From UBA5436 sp964346085 (GTDB lineage: Bacteria > Bacillota > Clostridia > Saccharofermentanales > DTU023), in contig CAYFSZ010000034.1 of the NCBI GenBank assembly GCA_964346085.1, forward strand, positions 1 through 14,413: DNA of 14,413 bases, read 5' to 3'. The translations under genes and the position numbers were made by a program. The notes beneath the pieces were generated by a model. It was not told where the DNA came from, did not search any database, and was given only the letters and a program-made list of their open reading frames with translations. Numbering within the stretch: the stretch's first letter is position 1; every line of letters starts with the position of its first letter. Below are positions 1 through 7,658 of the stretch, piece after piece.

Positions 1-1911
1 GGGTCGGGATCTTTGCTGATCACAATCGGTAAGAGTGTTGCAAAATACTTAAATACAGATTCTCCTGAGAACAAAATTAAGTATTACGCTCAAGAATTGA
101 AAGAGAACACGTACAACTTAACCAGAATGAACTTGGTTATGAGAGGGATTCTTCCGTCAAATATCGTAACTAGAAATGGCGATACATTAGAGGAAGACTG
201 GCCATATTTTGATGACAGTGATCCAGAAAACACGTATAATTTTCTTTCTGTTGATGCTGTCGTTTCGAATCCGCCATATTCCCAAAGCTGGGATCCAACA
301 GATAAAGAAACAGATGCGAGATATAAATCCTACGGACTTGCCCCGAAAAGTAAAGCTGATTATGCATTCTTGCTTCATGATTTATACCATGTAAAACCGG
401 ATGGATTGATGACCATCGTTTTACCTCATGGTGTGCTTTTCCGTGGTGGAGAGGAAGGACAAATTCGCAAAAATCTAATTGAAAATAACAAAATTGATGC
501 GATTATCGGACTACCGGCTAATATTTTCTTCGGTACAGGTATCCCGACTATTATCATGGTGCTAAAACAAAAACGAACAAATACCGATGTTCTAATTATT
601 GATGCCTCGAAAGGTTTTGCAAAAGTTGGCAAAAATAATGTTCTTCGAGCAACAGATATTAAAAAAATCATCGACACAGTCAAAAGCAGAAAAGACATCG
701 ACAAATTTTCGAAAGTCGTTTCCCGCGATGAAATTAGACTAAACGATTATAATTTGAACATTCCAAGATATGTTGATTCTTCAGAAAAAACAGAGAGTTG
801 GGATTTATATGCATCAATGTTCGGCGGCATCCCGGTTCAGGAAGTCGATGAGTTAGCTCCATTTTGGGAAGCTCTTCCTGGCTTGAAAGAAGAACTTTTT
901 TTACAAGAAAATTCACAATATTTATCGCTAAAAAAAGAAAATATCGAAGAATTTATTTTTTCTCATGAAAGTGTCGAGAATTTCATGAATCATTTTACGA
1001 GTTCTTTTTCTGGATTTGAAGAATTCCTACAAGAACGACTTGTTCAAAATATGCAACTGATGCAGATTCCACGAGAAGAAGAAATATTATCAAATTTTGT
1101 TTTTGAGAAAATGGATGCTATCCCATTGGTAAATCCCTATGAAGCCTATCAATTGCTCTATGAGGAATGGAATCATATTGCAATCGACTTGGAAATGATC
1201 CAGACAGAAGGCAAAGACACAATTCGCTTAGTCGATCCTGTCATGGTAGAAAAAAAGAAAAAAGGAAAAGATATCGTTGTTCAAGACGGTTGGGCAGGGC
1301 ATGTACTTCCTTTTGAACTTGTGCAAAAGGAATTTTTGACAGAAGGTCTTGAACATTTGAAAGCAAATGAAAATCGCTTGGTAGAAATTGCTTCAGAAAT
1401 AGAACAAATTTTGGAAGAATTACCGGAAGAAGAAAAAGAAGCAGCTTTCGTCAATGATGAAAAAACTGCTTTCGTTATGGCGGAAGTAAAAAAAGCAATA
1501 AAAGCGAAGGATGTTGAAGATGAGATACTAGCATCTTTGAAAAAAGTAAATGATCTATTGAATGAAGAAAAATCAGTCAAAAAACAAGTGAAAGATGCAA
1601 ATATTAACTTGATTTTAGAGACTAAAGAAAAGATTGAAAATCTGACAGACGATGAAGTCGAATTGATGCTAAAGCATAAGTGGATTAGTCCAATAATAGA
1701 AAGATTATTCCAATTGCCCCAAAATGTGATCAGAGACCTTGTTAAGAAAGTCGAGAATTTAGAGAAAAAATACGAGAACACATTGTTTGATTTAGAGCAC
1801 GAAATTCGCGAAACAGAAGATAAGCTTTCGGAGATGATTGATCAATTGACGGGTGATGAATTTGATATGCTTGGTCTGCGAGAGTTGAAAAAACTCTTTG
1901 GAGGTGCCTAA
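1..1911 (+). CDS. hsdM: Type I restriction-modification DNA methyltransferase subunit M, 5'-truncated by the window edge
   Basis: HsdM transfers a methyl group from S-adenosylmethionine to adenine in the target chosen by HsdS, and is also part of the restriction complex. The reading frame is open from base 1. Its first residues, GSGSLL, are the tail of SAM-binding motif I (normally preceded by DPxC), so the true start and the N-terminal helical domain lie upstream. The catalytic motif IV NPPY is at fragment residues 90-93, followed by the conserved block ending GIPTIIMVLKQKR that is typical of HsdM. The last ~350 residues are rich in Glu and Lys with heptad-like stretches, probably a coiled-coil extension found in the long form of this subunit. 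The TTG at 13 is internal (motif I leucine), not a start. The stop TAA shares one base with the ATG of the hsdS remnant (TAATG), the usual translational coupling. No restriction subunit is visible. Family call is firm; activity is unknown. Confidence 0.93.
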   Translation, partial: GSGSLLITIGKSVAKYLNTDSPENKIKYYAQELKENTYNLTRMNLVMRGILPSNIVTRNGDTLEEDWPYFDDSDPENTYNFLSVDAVVSNPPYSQSWDPTDKETDARYKSYGLAPKSKADYAFLLHDLYHVKPDGLMTIVLPHGVLFRGGEEGQIRKNLIENNKIDAIIGLPANIFFGTGIPTIIMVLKQKRTNTDVLIIDASKGFAKVGKNNVLRATDIKKIIDTVKSRKDIDKFSKVVSRDEIRLNDYNLNIPRYVDSSEKTESWDLYASMFGGIPVQEVDELAPFWEALPGLKEELFLQENSQYLSLKKENIEEFIFSHESVENFMNHFTSSFSGFEEFLQERLVQNMQLMQIPREEEILSNFVFEKMDAIPLVNPYEAYQLLYEEWNHIAIDLEMIQTEGKDTIRLVDPVMVEKKKKGKDIVVQDGWAGHVLPFELVQKEFLTEGLEHLKANENRLVEIASEIEQILEELPEEEKEAAFVNDEKTAFVMAEVKKAIKAKDVEDEILASLKKVNDLLNEEKSVKKQVKDANINLILETKEKIENLTDDEVELMLKHKWISPIIERLFQLPQNVIRDLVKKVENLEKKYENTLFDLEHEIRETEDKLSEMIDQLTGDEFDMLGLRELKKLFGGA

Positions 1912-2000
1912 TGTCTGAAAAAAGAAAAACTCCTGCCATTAGATTCCAAGGATTTACTTCCGCTGTTCCCAAGCGAGATTGTTTGCACTCATTATCTTAA
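1911..2000 (+). pseudogene. hsdS: hsdS remnant: first ~16 codons of a type I specificity subunit, then truncated
   Basis: An ATG overlaps the hsdM stop by one base. It encodes a 29-residue peptide starting MSEKRKTPAIRFQGFT, which closely resembles the conserved N-terminus of Firmicute HsdS proteins (pattern: IRFxGFTxxWExxKL). After GFT the similarity ends: the expected W-E-x-R-K-L and the target-recognition domains are missing, and the frame stops at 1998-2000. An intact HsdS is normally about 400 residues. I see no further specificity-domain sequence in any frame before the next gene. The break falls near 1959-1970 and suggests deletion or recombination replaced the body of hsdS. An assembly misjoin at this point would look the same. 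Confidence 0.7.
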
Positions 2001-2147
2001 TCAAAGAATTCATCAGACACTTCCTTAATATTACGTATTACTAAGCTTATTCTAATTCTAAAGAACTAAGTGAGTAATGGTCAGTTTATTGATTTGCATG
2101 ATATGGTACTCAAATTGTAATTTTTCAATGCGTGTCACTCTGAAATA

Positions 2148-2171
2148 TAGAAATTTCTAATACGAAATTTC
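2148..2171. repeat. Two GAAATTTC palindromes upstream of the acyl-CoA synthetase promoter
   Basis: The 12-base perfect palindrome TAGAAATTTCTA lies at 2148-2159. Its core GAAATTTC (2150-2157) recurs at 2164-2171, 14 bases away centre to centre, and a half-site TGAAAT sits just upstream at 2141-2146. Each core is self-complementary, and the two copies can also pair with each other across a 6-base loop. This may be a regulator-binding array (the -35 box starts 29 bases downstream) or part of a weak terminator for the hsd operon. Nothing else was recognised in the gene-free stretch 2001-2199. Confidence 0.35.
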
Positions 2172-2199
2172 ATTCACCTGTAAATTTTTTTCGTAAAGG

Positions 2200-2228
2200 T
2201 TGCTTTTTCATGAAAATCGATTTATATT
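2200..2228 (+). promoter_or_regulatory. Sigma-A type promoter for the AMP-ligase gene
   Basis: A -35 box TTGCTT at 2200-2205 is separated by exactly 17 bases from a -10 box TATATT at 2223-2228. Transcription would start near 2235, about 30 bases before the chosen start codon. The same -35 hexamer, TTGCTT, is used in the candidate ileS promoter. Confidence 0.6.
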
Positions 2229-2233
2229 GTAAT

Positions 2234-2251
2234 AGTTAAAATTTTTTAACT
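2234..2251. promoter_or_regulatory. 18-base perfect inverted repeat at the transcription start of the AMP-ligase gene
   Basis: The two arms, AGTTAAAA (2234-2241) and TTTTAACT (2244-2251), are perfectly complementary with a 2-base centre. The repeat covers the predicted transcription start and ends just before the Shine-Dalgarno AAAGGAG (2252-2258). Its position suits a repressor operator. In RNA the 2-base loop is too tight for the full stem, so a DNA role is more likely. The regulator cannot be named from the sequence, and such palindromes can arise by chance in AT-rich DNA. Confidence 0.4.
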
Positions 2252-2265
2252 AAAGGAGAATGATG

Positions 2266-4017
2266 ATGACAAACTCAATGTACAAAAAGCCTTTATACGA
2301 TAGTCGAGTGATTCGTAATCTAAAGGAAATGACAGAGTCTAGTGTTGAATTATATAAAAACAAAACAGCTTTTTTAATAAAAAATAAAAAGGGGCAGCCT
2401 TATGTTCCAGTAACGTATGCTGAATATGGGGAGCATCTCAATGCTTTTGGTTCAAAGCTTATGGAAATGGGTGTGCAAAATGGCGAACGCGTTGCGATTA
2501 TTGCCGAAACGCGTTATGAGTGGTATATCAGTTATTTGGCAACGGTCAACGGAAAAGGTGTGATTGTTCCAATCGATAAGGAATTGCCGATTGCGGAAAT
2601 TAATTCTATGTTGCAACGTGCTGAAGTGTCAGTTGTCATTTATTCAAATTCTTTACGTGAAAAAGTGTTTGAGGCGGTCAAAAACGTAGATAGTGTCAAA
2701 CATCTCATTTTGATGGATTACTATAAAGAAGAAGTCGCTCCATTCAGTGAGCATGAACAAGAAAATGGCTTGATTGAATATTCATTCCAATTTCTTTTAA
2801 ATGAAGGAAAAAGTCTTGTAGATAATGGATATCGAGCATATCTTGATTGCGAGATAGATAAAGAAGAAATGCGAATTTTACTCTTTACATCCGGAACAAC
2901 TTCTAGATCAAAAGCTGTTATGCATTCTCATCAAACGATTTGTACGAATTTAAAAGCGATGACAGAGATGGTGCATGTCGGCGATGATGTTGTTTTGTCG
3001 GTTTTACCAATCCATCATACATACGAATGTACTTGTGGTTTCTTATGCCAGATTTATCGCGGGAATGCCATTGCTGAATGTGAAGGCTTGCGTCAAATTC
3101 CAAAGAATTTAGAAGAGAGCAAAACCACATTATTATTAGCCGTTCCACTGATTCTAGAGGCTTTCCATAAACGTATTTGGAAAACAATTGATAAGCAAGG
3201 CAAACGTAAAAAGGTTGAATTCGCTCTGAAATTGACGAGAGGTTTAAGAAAAATCGGCATCGACATTCGCCGTAAGCTTTTCAAAGATATTATTGCTGGT
3301 TTAGGCGGTCATATGCGCATGATTATTGCAGGTGGTGCTGCGATTAATCCGCAAGTGTTGGCAGATTTTGAAGACTTCGGCATTATTGCAATTCAAGGCT
3401 ATGGTTTAACAGAATGTGGACCAATCTTGGCTTTGAATCGCGATATTTATTATAAACACCATTCAGCAGGGATTCCTTTGCCAGGGACCACGGCTGAAAT
3501 TTTTGAGCCTGATGAAGATGGGATTGGAGAATTTCGTTACAGAGGTGAGAATGTCATGCTTGGCTATTACGGTGATCCTGAATTGACAGCAGAGGTCATT
3601 CAAGATGGCTGGTTCTATACGGGGGACTTTGGCTATATCGATAAAGACAATTTCTTAGTGATTACTGGTCGTAAGAAAAACGTTATTGTCACAAAAAATG
3701 GTAAAAATGTTTTCCCGGAAGAAATGGAAGCTGTTTTAAATCAAAATCCAGAAATCGAGGAATCTGTGGTTAGCAGCGTTGACAGTAGAGATGGAGATTT
3801 GGATATTATGGTTGAAATTTTCCCTGACAAAGAAGCCGTTTCGGAAAGATTGGGAGGAAATTATTCAGAAGAAGCATTGCAAGATTTGATGAACAATCTA
3901 ATAAAAGAATTCAATCATGAACAACCGGGCTATAAACGCATAGCAAAAGTCACTTTACGTGATGAGCCTTTTGAAAAAAATACATCCAAGAAAATTATTA
4001 GACACTATAACAATTAA
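2266..4017 (+). CDS. AMP-forming long-chain acyl-CoA synthetase-like ligase (ANL superfamily)
   Basis: Members of this family activate a fatty acid (or related carboxylate) with ATP to an acyl-adenylate and pass it to CoA or another thiol such as acyl carrier protein. In this 583-residue protein the adenylation motifs appear in order: the phosphate-binding loop TSGTT at 208-212, GYGLTECGP at 378-386, YTGD at 451-454, GRKKN at 468-472 in the hinge, and the C-terminal TSKKIIR, in which K576 matches the catalytic lysine. No membrane segment or carrier domain is seen. Three tandem ATGs occur (2260, 2263, 2266); the third is chosen because it lies 7 bases from the GGAG of a strong Shine-Dalgarno, against 1 and 4 bases for the others. 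It is a single-gene unit with its own promoter and a terminator at 4056-4097. Substrate is not determinable from sequence; the best family match is FAA1-type (COG1022), fatty acids. Confidence 0.88.
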   Translation: MTNSMYKKPLYDSRVIRNLKEMTESSVELYKNKTAFLIKNKKGQPYVPVTYAEYGEHLNAFGSKLMEMGVQNGERVAIIAETRYEWYISYLATVNGKGVIVPIDKELPIAEINSMLQRAEVSVVIYSNSLREKVFEAVKNVDSVKHLILMDYYKEEVAPFSEHEQENGLIEYSFQFLLNEGKSLVDNGYRAYLDCEIDKEEMRILLFTSGTTSRSKAVMHSHQTICTNLKAMTEMVHVGDDVVLSVLPIHHTYECTCGFLCQIYRGNAIAECEGLRQIPKNLEESKTTLLLAVPLILEAFHKRIWKTIDKQGKRKKVEFALKLTRGLRKIGIDIRRKLFKDIIAGLGGHMRMIIAGGAAINPQVLADFEDFGIIAIQGYGLTECGPILALNRDIYYKHHSAGIPLPGTTAEIFEPDEDGIGEFRYRGENVMLGYYGDPELTAEVIQDGWFYTGDFGYIDKDNFLVITGRKKNVIVTKNGKNVFPEEMEAVLNQNPEIEESVVSSVDSRDGDLDIMVEIFPDKEAVSERLGGNYSEEALQDLMNNLIKEFNHEQPGYKRIAKVTLRDEPFEKNTSKKIIRHYNN

Positions 4018-4055
4018 CCATTCAAATGATATTTGATCAATGAGGAACGTATTTG

Positions 4056-4097
4056 AAAGCAAGAATGACCGCAAACAAGCAAACATTCTTGCTTTTC
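4056..4097 (+). terminator. Rho-independent terminator after the AMP-ligase gene
   Basis: A perfect 12-base-pair stem, AAAGCAAGAATG (4056-4067) with CATTCTTGCTTT (4084-4095), encloses a 16-base loop and is followed by a short T run. It lies 38 bases after the stop codon. The 3' arm also contains the -35 box of the next promoter. Confidence 0.7.
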
Positions 4098-4117
4098 ACA
4101 TTGGATAAACATATAAT
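4089..4117 (+). promoter_or_regulatory. Promoter of the T-box-ileS transcript
   Basis: TTGCTT at 4089-4094 and a consensus TATAAT at 4112-4117 are separated by 17 bases. The predicted start, about 4124, is just upstream of the T-box stem I sequence. The -35 box is embedded in the 3' arm of the preceding terminator. Confidence 0.65.
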
Positions 4118-4123
4118 GTTTTT

Positions 4124-4414
4124 TAAGTGAATATTGAAATGCGTTGACAGGAACAGTACATCGAATGTAAAGGAATCAAAGCGAATGAAGGATGGTGGGA
4201 GCTTCATATTTCAGTTTGATGGAATATCATCCTCGAGCAGTGCTTCTGAACAGTAGATACCACTTTAAGAAATTAAATGGATACAAAATCTTCTTAGTAA
4301 GAAAAACCGACAATCTGTGTAACAGTCCTTCGTTATGGAAATGAGATAAACTTTTTTGTTTATGAAAACGGGTGGTACCGTGCTATATGCGCCCCGATTT
4401 GGAGGCGCTTTTTT
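4124..4414 (+). promoter_or_regulatory. T-box leader (tRNA-Ile sensing) controlling ileS
   Basis: T-box leaders bind a specific tRNA; uncharged tRNA stabilises an antiterminator and lets the synthetase gene be transcribed. The hallmark T-box sequence GGGTGGTACCG lies at 4370-4380, with the bulge TGGT (4373-4376) complementary to the ACCA end of tRNA with discriminator A, as tRNA-Ile has. An upstream AGTA element (GGAACAGTAC) and a purine-rich GGATGGTGGGAG segment fit stem I. The specifier is read as ATC at 4226-4228 in GGAATATCATCC, an isoleucine codon that agrees with the gene downstream. An intrinsic terminator follows at 4389-4414. Stem boundaries were judged by eye; the class and amino acid are well supported. 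Confidence 0.9.
4389..4414 (+). terminator. Regulated terminator of the ileS T-box
   Basis: GCGCC (4389-4393) pairs with GGCGC (4404-4408) around a 10-base loop that can extend the stem partly through CC/GG, and is followed by six T. It lies directly after the T-box sequence, in the place where antiterminator and terminator compete. Confidence 0.85.
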
Positions 4415-4453
4415 GTGCCTCGATAGATTAAGTTGATGGAGAGGAATAGAAAA

Positions 4454-7400
4454 ATGTACAAAAAAGTAGATAGTTCATTAGATTTCGTACAAAGAGAAAA
4501 AGATATCATCAATTTTTGGCAAGAAAAAGACATTTTCAAAAAACAAACAGAATTACGCAAAGACGGTGAAGATTTTGTCTTTTTTGATGGGCCACCAACA
4601 GCGAATGGTAGACCACATATTGGTCATGTTTTGACACGCGTTATCAAAGACATTATTCCACGTTATCACAGTATGAAAGGCGAGAATGTATTCCGTATGG
4701 CAGGTTGGGACACGCATGGTTTACCTGTTGAATTGGAAGTTGAAAAGCTTCTAGGTATCGATGGGAAAGAACAAATCGAGGCCTATGGAGTTGAGCCTTT
4801 TATCCAAAAATGTAAAGAAAGTGTTTGGAAATACAAAGGTGAATGGGAAGAAATGTCGGACCGTATTGGTTTTTGGGCAGATATGGAAAACCCATATATC
4901 ACTTATGAGAATAATTATATTGAGTCTATTTGGTGGGCTTTACGTCAAATTTGGGACAAAGGATTGATTTATGAAGGTCATAAAGTTGTGCCATATTGCC
5001 CACGCTGCGGAACTGCTTTATCCAGTCATGAAGTTGCGCAAGGCTATAAAGATGTGACAGAGTCTTCTGTTTACTTGCGCTTTAAGTCTTTAGACAAAGA
5101 AGATACATACTTCACTGCTTGGACTACAACACCTTGGACATTACCATCCAACTTGGCATTATGTGTTCATCCAGATGCAACCTATGTTTTGGCAGAAAAA
5201 GAAGATACGATCTGTGGCGAAACAAAAAAAGTGAAATATTATGTGGCTGAAGCATTAGCTGAATCAGTACTTGGAGAAGGCTATACAGTTCTTGAAAAAA
5301 TGAAAGGTTCTGCACTCGAAGGAATGCGTTATGAACCTTTATTCCCATATGCAAAAGATATCATTGAGCAATCCAAAAAAGAAGCGTATTTCGTGACCAA
5401 TGATACCTATGTCACCATGGAAGACGGTACAGGAATCGTTCATATTGCGCCTGCTTTTGGTGATGATGACTCACGTATTGGTAAAAAATACAATTTACCA
5501 TTTGTTCAATTCATCAATGAAGATGGCACAATGCCAGAAGCAGTGACAGACTTTGCTGGTTTAGGTTTCAAAGAAGCAGATCCAAAAATTATTGTGGCGT
5601 TGGAGCAAAATGGATTGCTCTTACGTGAGCAAGAAAACACACATAATTATCCTTTCTGCTGGCGCTGTGATACTCCATTGATTTATTATGCAAGACAATC
5701 TTGGTTTATCGAAATGACCAAACTTCGCGACCGTTTGGTTGCAAATAATAACACAGTCAATTGGATGCCAAAAACAATCGGAACTGGTCGTTTTGGGAAT
5801 TTCTTAGAAAATGTGATTGACTGGGGTCTTTCCAGAGAACGTTATTGGGGTACTCCATTACCGGTATGGAGATGTGAAGATTGCGGACATGATCACTTAA
5901 TTGGTTCAATCGAAGAACTCAAATCAATGTCAGATGATTGTCCGGAAGATATCGAATTACATCGTCCGTATATTGATAATGTTCATATCAAATGTCCAAA
6001 ATGCCAAGGTAAAATGACCCGCCGTCCAGAAGTGATCGACTGCTGGTTCGACTCAGGATCCATGCCTTTTGCGCAATATCATTATCCGTTTGAGAACAAA
6101 GAATTATTTGAAAAAGCATTCCCTGCGAATTTCATTTCAGAAGCGGTTGACCAAACAAGAGGTTGGTTCTATACCTTAATGGCGATCGGCACTGCGGTAT
6201 TTGATAAAGCTCCGTTTGAAAATTGTATCGTTTTGGGCCATGTGCAAGATGAAGATGGTCGCAAAATGTCCAAACATATCGGCAATGTTGTTGATCCGAT
6301 GGAAGTTTTGGATAAAGAAGGCGCAGATGCAATTCGTTGGTATTTCTTCAGTAATAGCCAACCATGGTTGCCGTCAAGATTCTCTGCAAAAACTGTCAAT
6401 GAAGTGAAGAGAAAATATATTAGTGGCATTTGGAATACCTATGCTTTCTATGTACTTTACGCTGATATTGATGGCTTTGATCCAAGCAAATATGAATTGG
6501 ATTATGACAAAGTCAGTGTCATGGATCGCTGGATTTTGAGCAAGTTAAATACTTTGGTAAAAGAAGTAGATGAAAAATTAGCAAAATATGATATCACTGG
6601 TTCAAGCCGCATGATGGAAGATTTCGTGGATGATTTATCCAATTGGTATGTTCGCCGTTCTCGCGATCGTTATTGGGGTGCTGGCATGGAGCAAGACAAA
6701 GTTAATGCGTACATGACACTTTACACAGTACTCGAAACGATGACACGTTTATCAGCACCGTTCGTCCCATTCTTGGCTGAAAATATGTATCAAAACTTAG
6801 TCGTTAATTTCTTCCCGGATGCACCAGAAAGTGTTCATTTGGCAGATTTCCCCGTATATGATGAAAAGTGGATTGATCCTGCCCTTGAAGAACAAATGCA
6901 AATCGTTCTTGACTTGGTCAACTTGGGTAGAGCTGCACGTAATGTTTCAGAAATGAAAATTCGTCAACCGCTTGCCAAAATGTCCATCGTCACAGACAAT
7001 CGTTTGGATGATGAATATGTACCATTAGTAGCTGATGAGCTCAACATTAAAGAGGTTGAATGGGTCAGCGATGCAACGGCTTTACAAGATTATCAATTCA
7101 AACCGCAATTACGTTTGTTAGGACCACGTTTTGGTAAAAAATTACCAATGGTCAATCAAGCATTTGCTGGCATTAATGGTCGTGAAAAATATCTTGAATT
7201 ACAAGAGAAAGGCTATATTGAAGTTGAAATTGATGGCGTAGCTGAACAGTTCAAAGAAGAAGAATTATTGATTTCTTCCAAACAAGCTGAAGGCATGGCC
7301 ACTGCTTCGGATAACGGCATTACAGTTGCTTTAGACACGACTTTGACAGACGAATTAATCGCTGAAGGTAATGTGCGAGAGATTATTTCAAAAGTACAAA

Positions 7401-7618
7401 ATATGCGCCGTGAAAGTGGTTTCGAAGTCGCTAATCGCATTCATCTTTATTATGCAGATAATGAAGAATTGGGAGTTTTAATTGAATCACATAAAGACAC
7501 GATTAAAGAAGAAGTCTTAGCACAAGATATTTCTCCATTAAAAGAGGGTGTTCCACATGTTGCATCTTGGAATATCAATGGCAAAGATTTAACAATCGGC
7601 ATGGAAGTTGTTGAATAA
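4454..7618 (+). CDS. ileS: Isoleucyl-tRNA synthetase, long (IleRS2/eukaryote-like) form
   Basis: This class I synthetase charges tRNA-Ile with isoleucine in the cytosol. The 1054-residue protein carries the HIGH signature at 55-58 (context GPPTANGRPHIGH) and KMSKH at 604-608, with the CP1 editing domain between them. Cysteine pairs (CPRC, CWRC, CEDC, CPKC) in and around the insertion suggest zinc binding. Its length and signatures (WDTHGLPVE, and KMSKH rather than KMSKS) match the ~1050-residue eukaryote-like type common in clostridia, not the ~920-residue type of Bacillus subtilis housekeeping IleRS. The ATG at 4454 is chosen because GGAGAGG lies at 4438-4444, 9 bases before it; the in-frame TTG at 4433 and ATG at 4436 are upstream of or overlap that site. 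Expression is controlled by the T-box leader. There is no strong dedicated terminator after the stop. Confidence 0.97.
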   Translation: MYKKVDSSLDFVQREKDIINFWQEKDIFKKQTELRKDGEDFVFFDGPPTANGRPHIGHVLTRVIKDIIPRYHSMKGENVFRMAGWDTHGLPVELEVEKLLGIDGKEQIEAYGVEPFIQKCKESVWKYKGEWEEMSDRIGFWADMENPYITYENNYIESIWWALRQIWDKGLIYEGHKVVPYCPRCGTALSSHEVAQGYKDVTESSVYLRFKSLDKEDTYFTAWTTTPWTLPSNLALCVHPDATYVLAEKEDTICGETKKVKYYVAEALAESVLGEGYTVLEKMKGSALEGMRYEPLFPYAKDIIEQSKKEAYFVTNDTYVTMEDGTGIVHIAPAFGDDDSRIGKKYNLPFVQFINEDGTMPEAVTDFAGLGFKEADPKIIVALEQNGLLLREQENTHNYPFCWRCDTPLIYYARQSWFIEMTKLRDRLVANNNTVNWMPKTIGTGRFGNFLENVIDWGLSRERYWGTPLPVWRCEDCGHDHLIGSIEELKSMSDDCPEDIELHRPYIDNVHIKCPKCQGKMTRRPEVIDCWFDSGSMPFAQYHYPFENKELFEKAFPANFISEAVDQTRGWFYTLMAIGTAVFDKAPFENCIVLGHVQDEDGRKMSKHIGNVVDPMEVLDKEGADAIRWYFFSNSQPWLPSRFSAKTVNEVKRKYISGIWNTYAFYVLYADIDGFDPSKYELDYDKVSVMDRWILSKLNTLVKEVDEKLAKYDITGSSRMMEDFVDDLSNWYVRRSRDRYWGAGMEQDKVNAYMTLYTVLETMTRLSAPFVPFLAENMYQNLVVNFFPDAPESVHLADFPVYDEKWIDPALEEQMQIVLDLVNLGRAARNVSEMKIRQPLAKMSIVTDNRLDDEYVPLVADELNIKEVEWVSDATALQDYQFKPQLRLLGPRFGKKLPMVNQAFAGINGREKYLELQEKGYIEVEIDGVAEQFKEEELLISSKQAEGMATASDNGITVALDTTLTDELIAEGNVREIISKVQNMRRESGFEVANRIHLYYADNEELGVLIESHKDTIKEEVLAQDISPLKEGVPHVASWNINGKDLTIGMEVVE

Positions 7619-7623
7619 AAACA

Positions 7624-7652
7624 TTGTCCATTTTATAAAATTTCGTTAAAAT
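7624..7652 (+). promoter_or_regulatory. Candidate promoter for queT and its structured leader
   Basis: TTGTCC (7624-7629) and TAAAAT (7647-7652) are 17 bases apart, giving a predicted start near 7659. That places the first hairpin of the leader at the very 5' end of the transcript. The -35 matches 4 of 6 consensus positions and the -10 five of 6. If real, queT is transcribed separately from ileS, whose stop is only 6 bases upstream of the -35 box. Confidence 0.5.
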
Positions 7653-7658
7653 CAATGA

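Noticed and set aside
1281..1781. Long minus-strand open frame opposite hsdM
   Set aside because: It is rich in Ser/Phe as expected from the complement of Glu/Lys-rich coding sequence, has no ribosome binding site and lies entirely within hsdM.
1960..2026. Alternative frame after the hsdS break that could be a transposase tail or hsdS frameshift continuation
   Set aside because: The short peptide in the other frame has no recognisable transposase or specificity-subunit motif, no terminal inverted repeats or target duplication are seen, and it stops within about 20 codons.
4433..4453. Upstream TTG (4433) or ATG (4436) as the ileS start
   Set aside because: They precede or overlap the Shine-Dalgarno GGAGAGG; the ATG at 4454 has correct spacing and gives the usual N-terminus.
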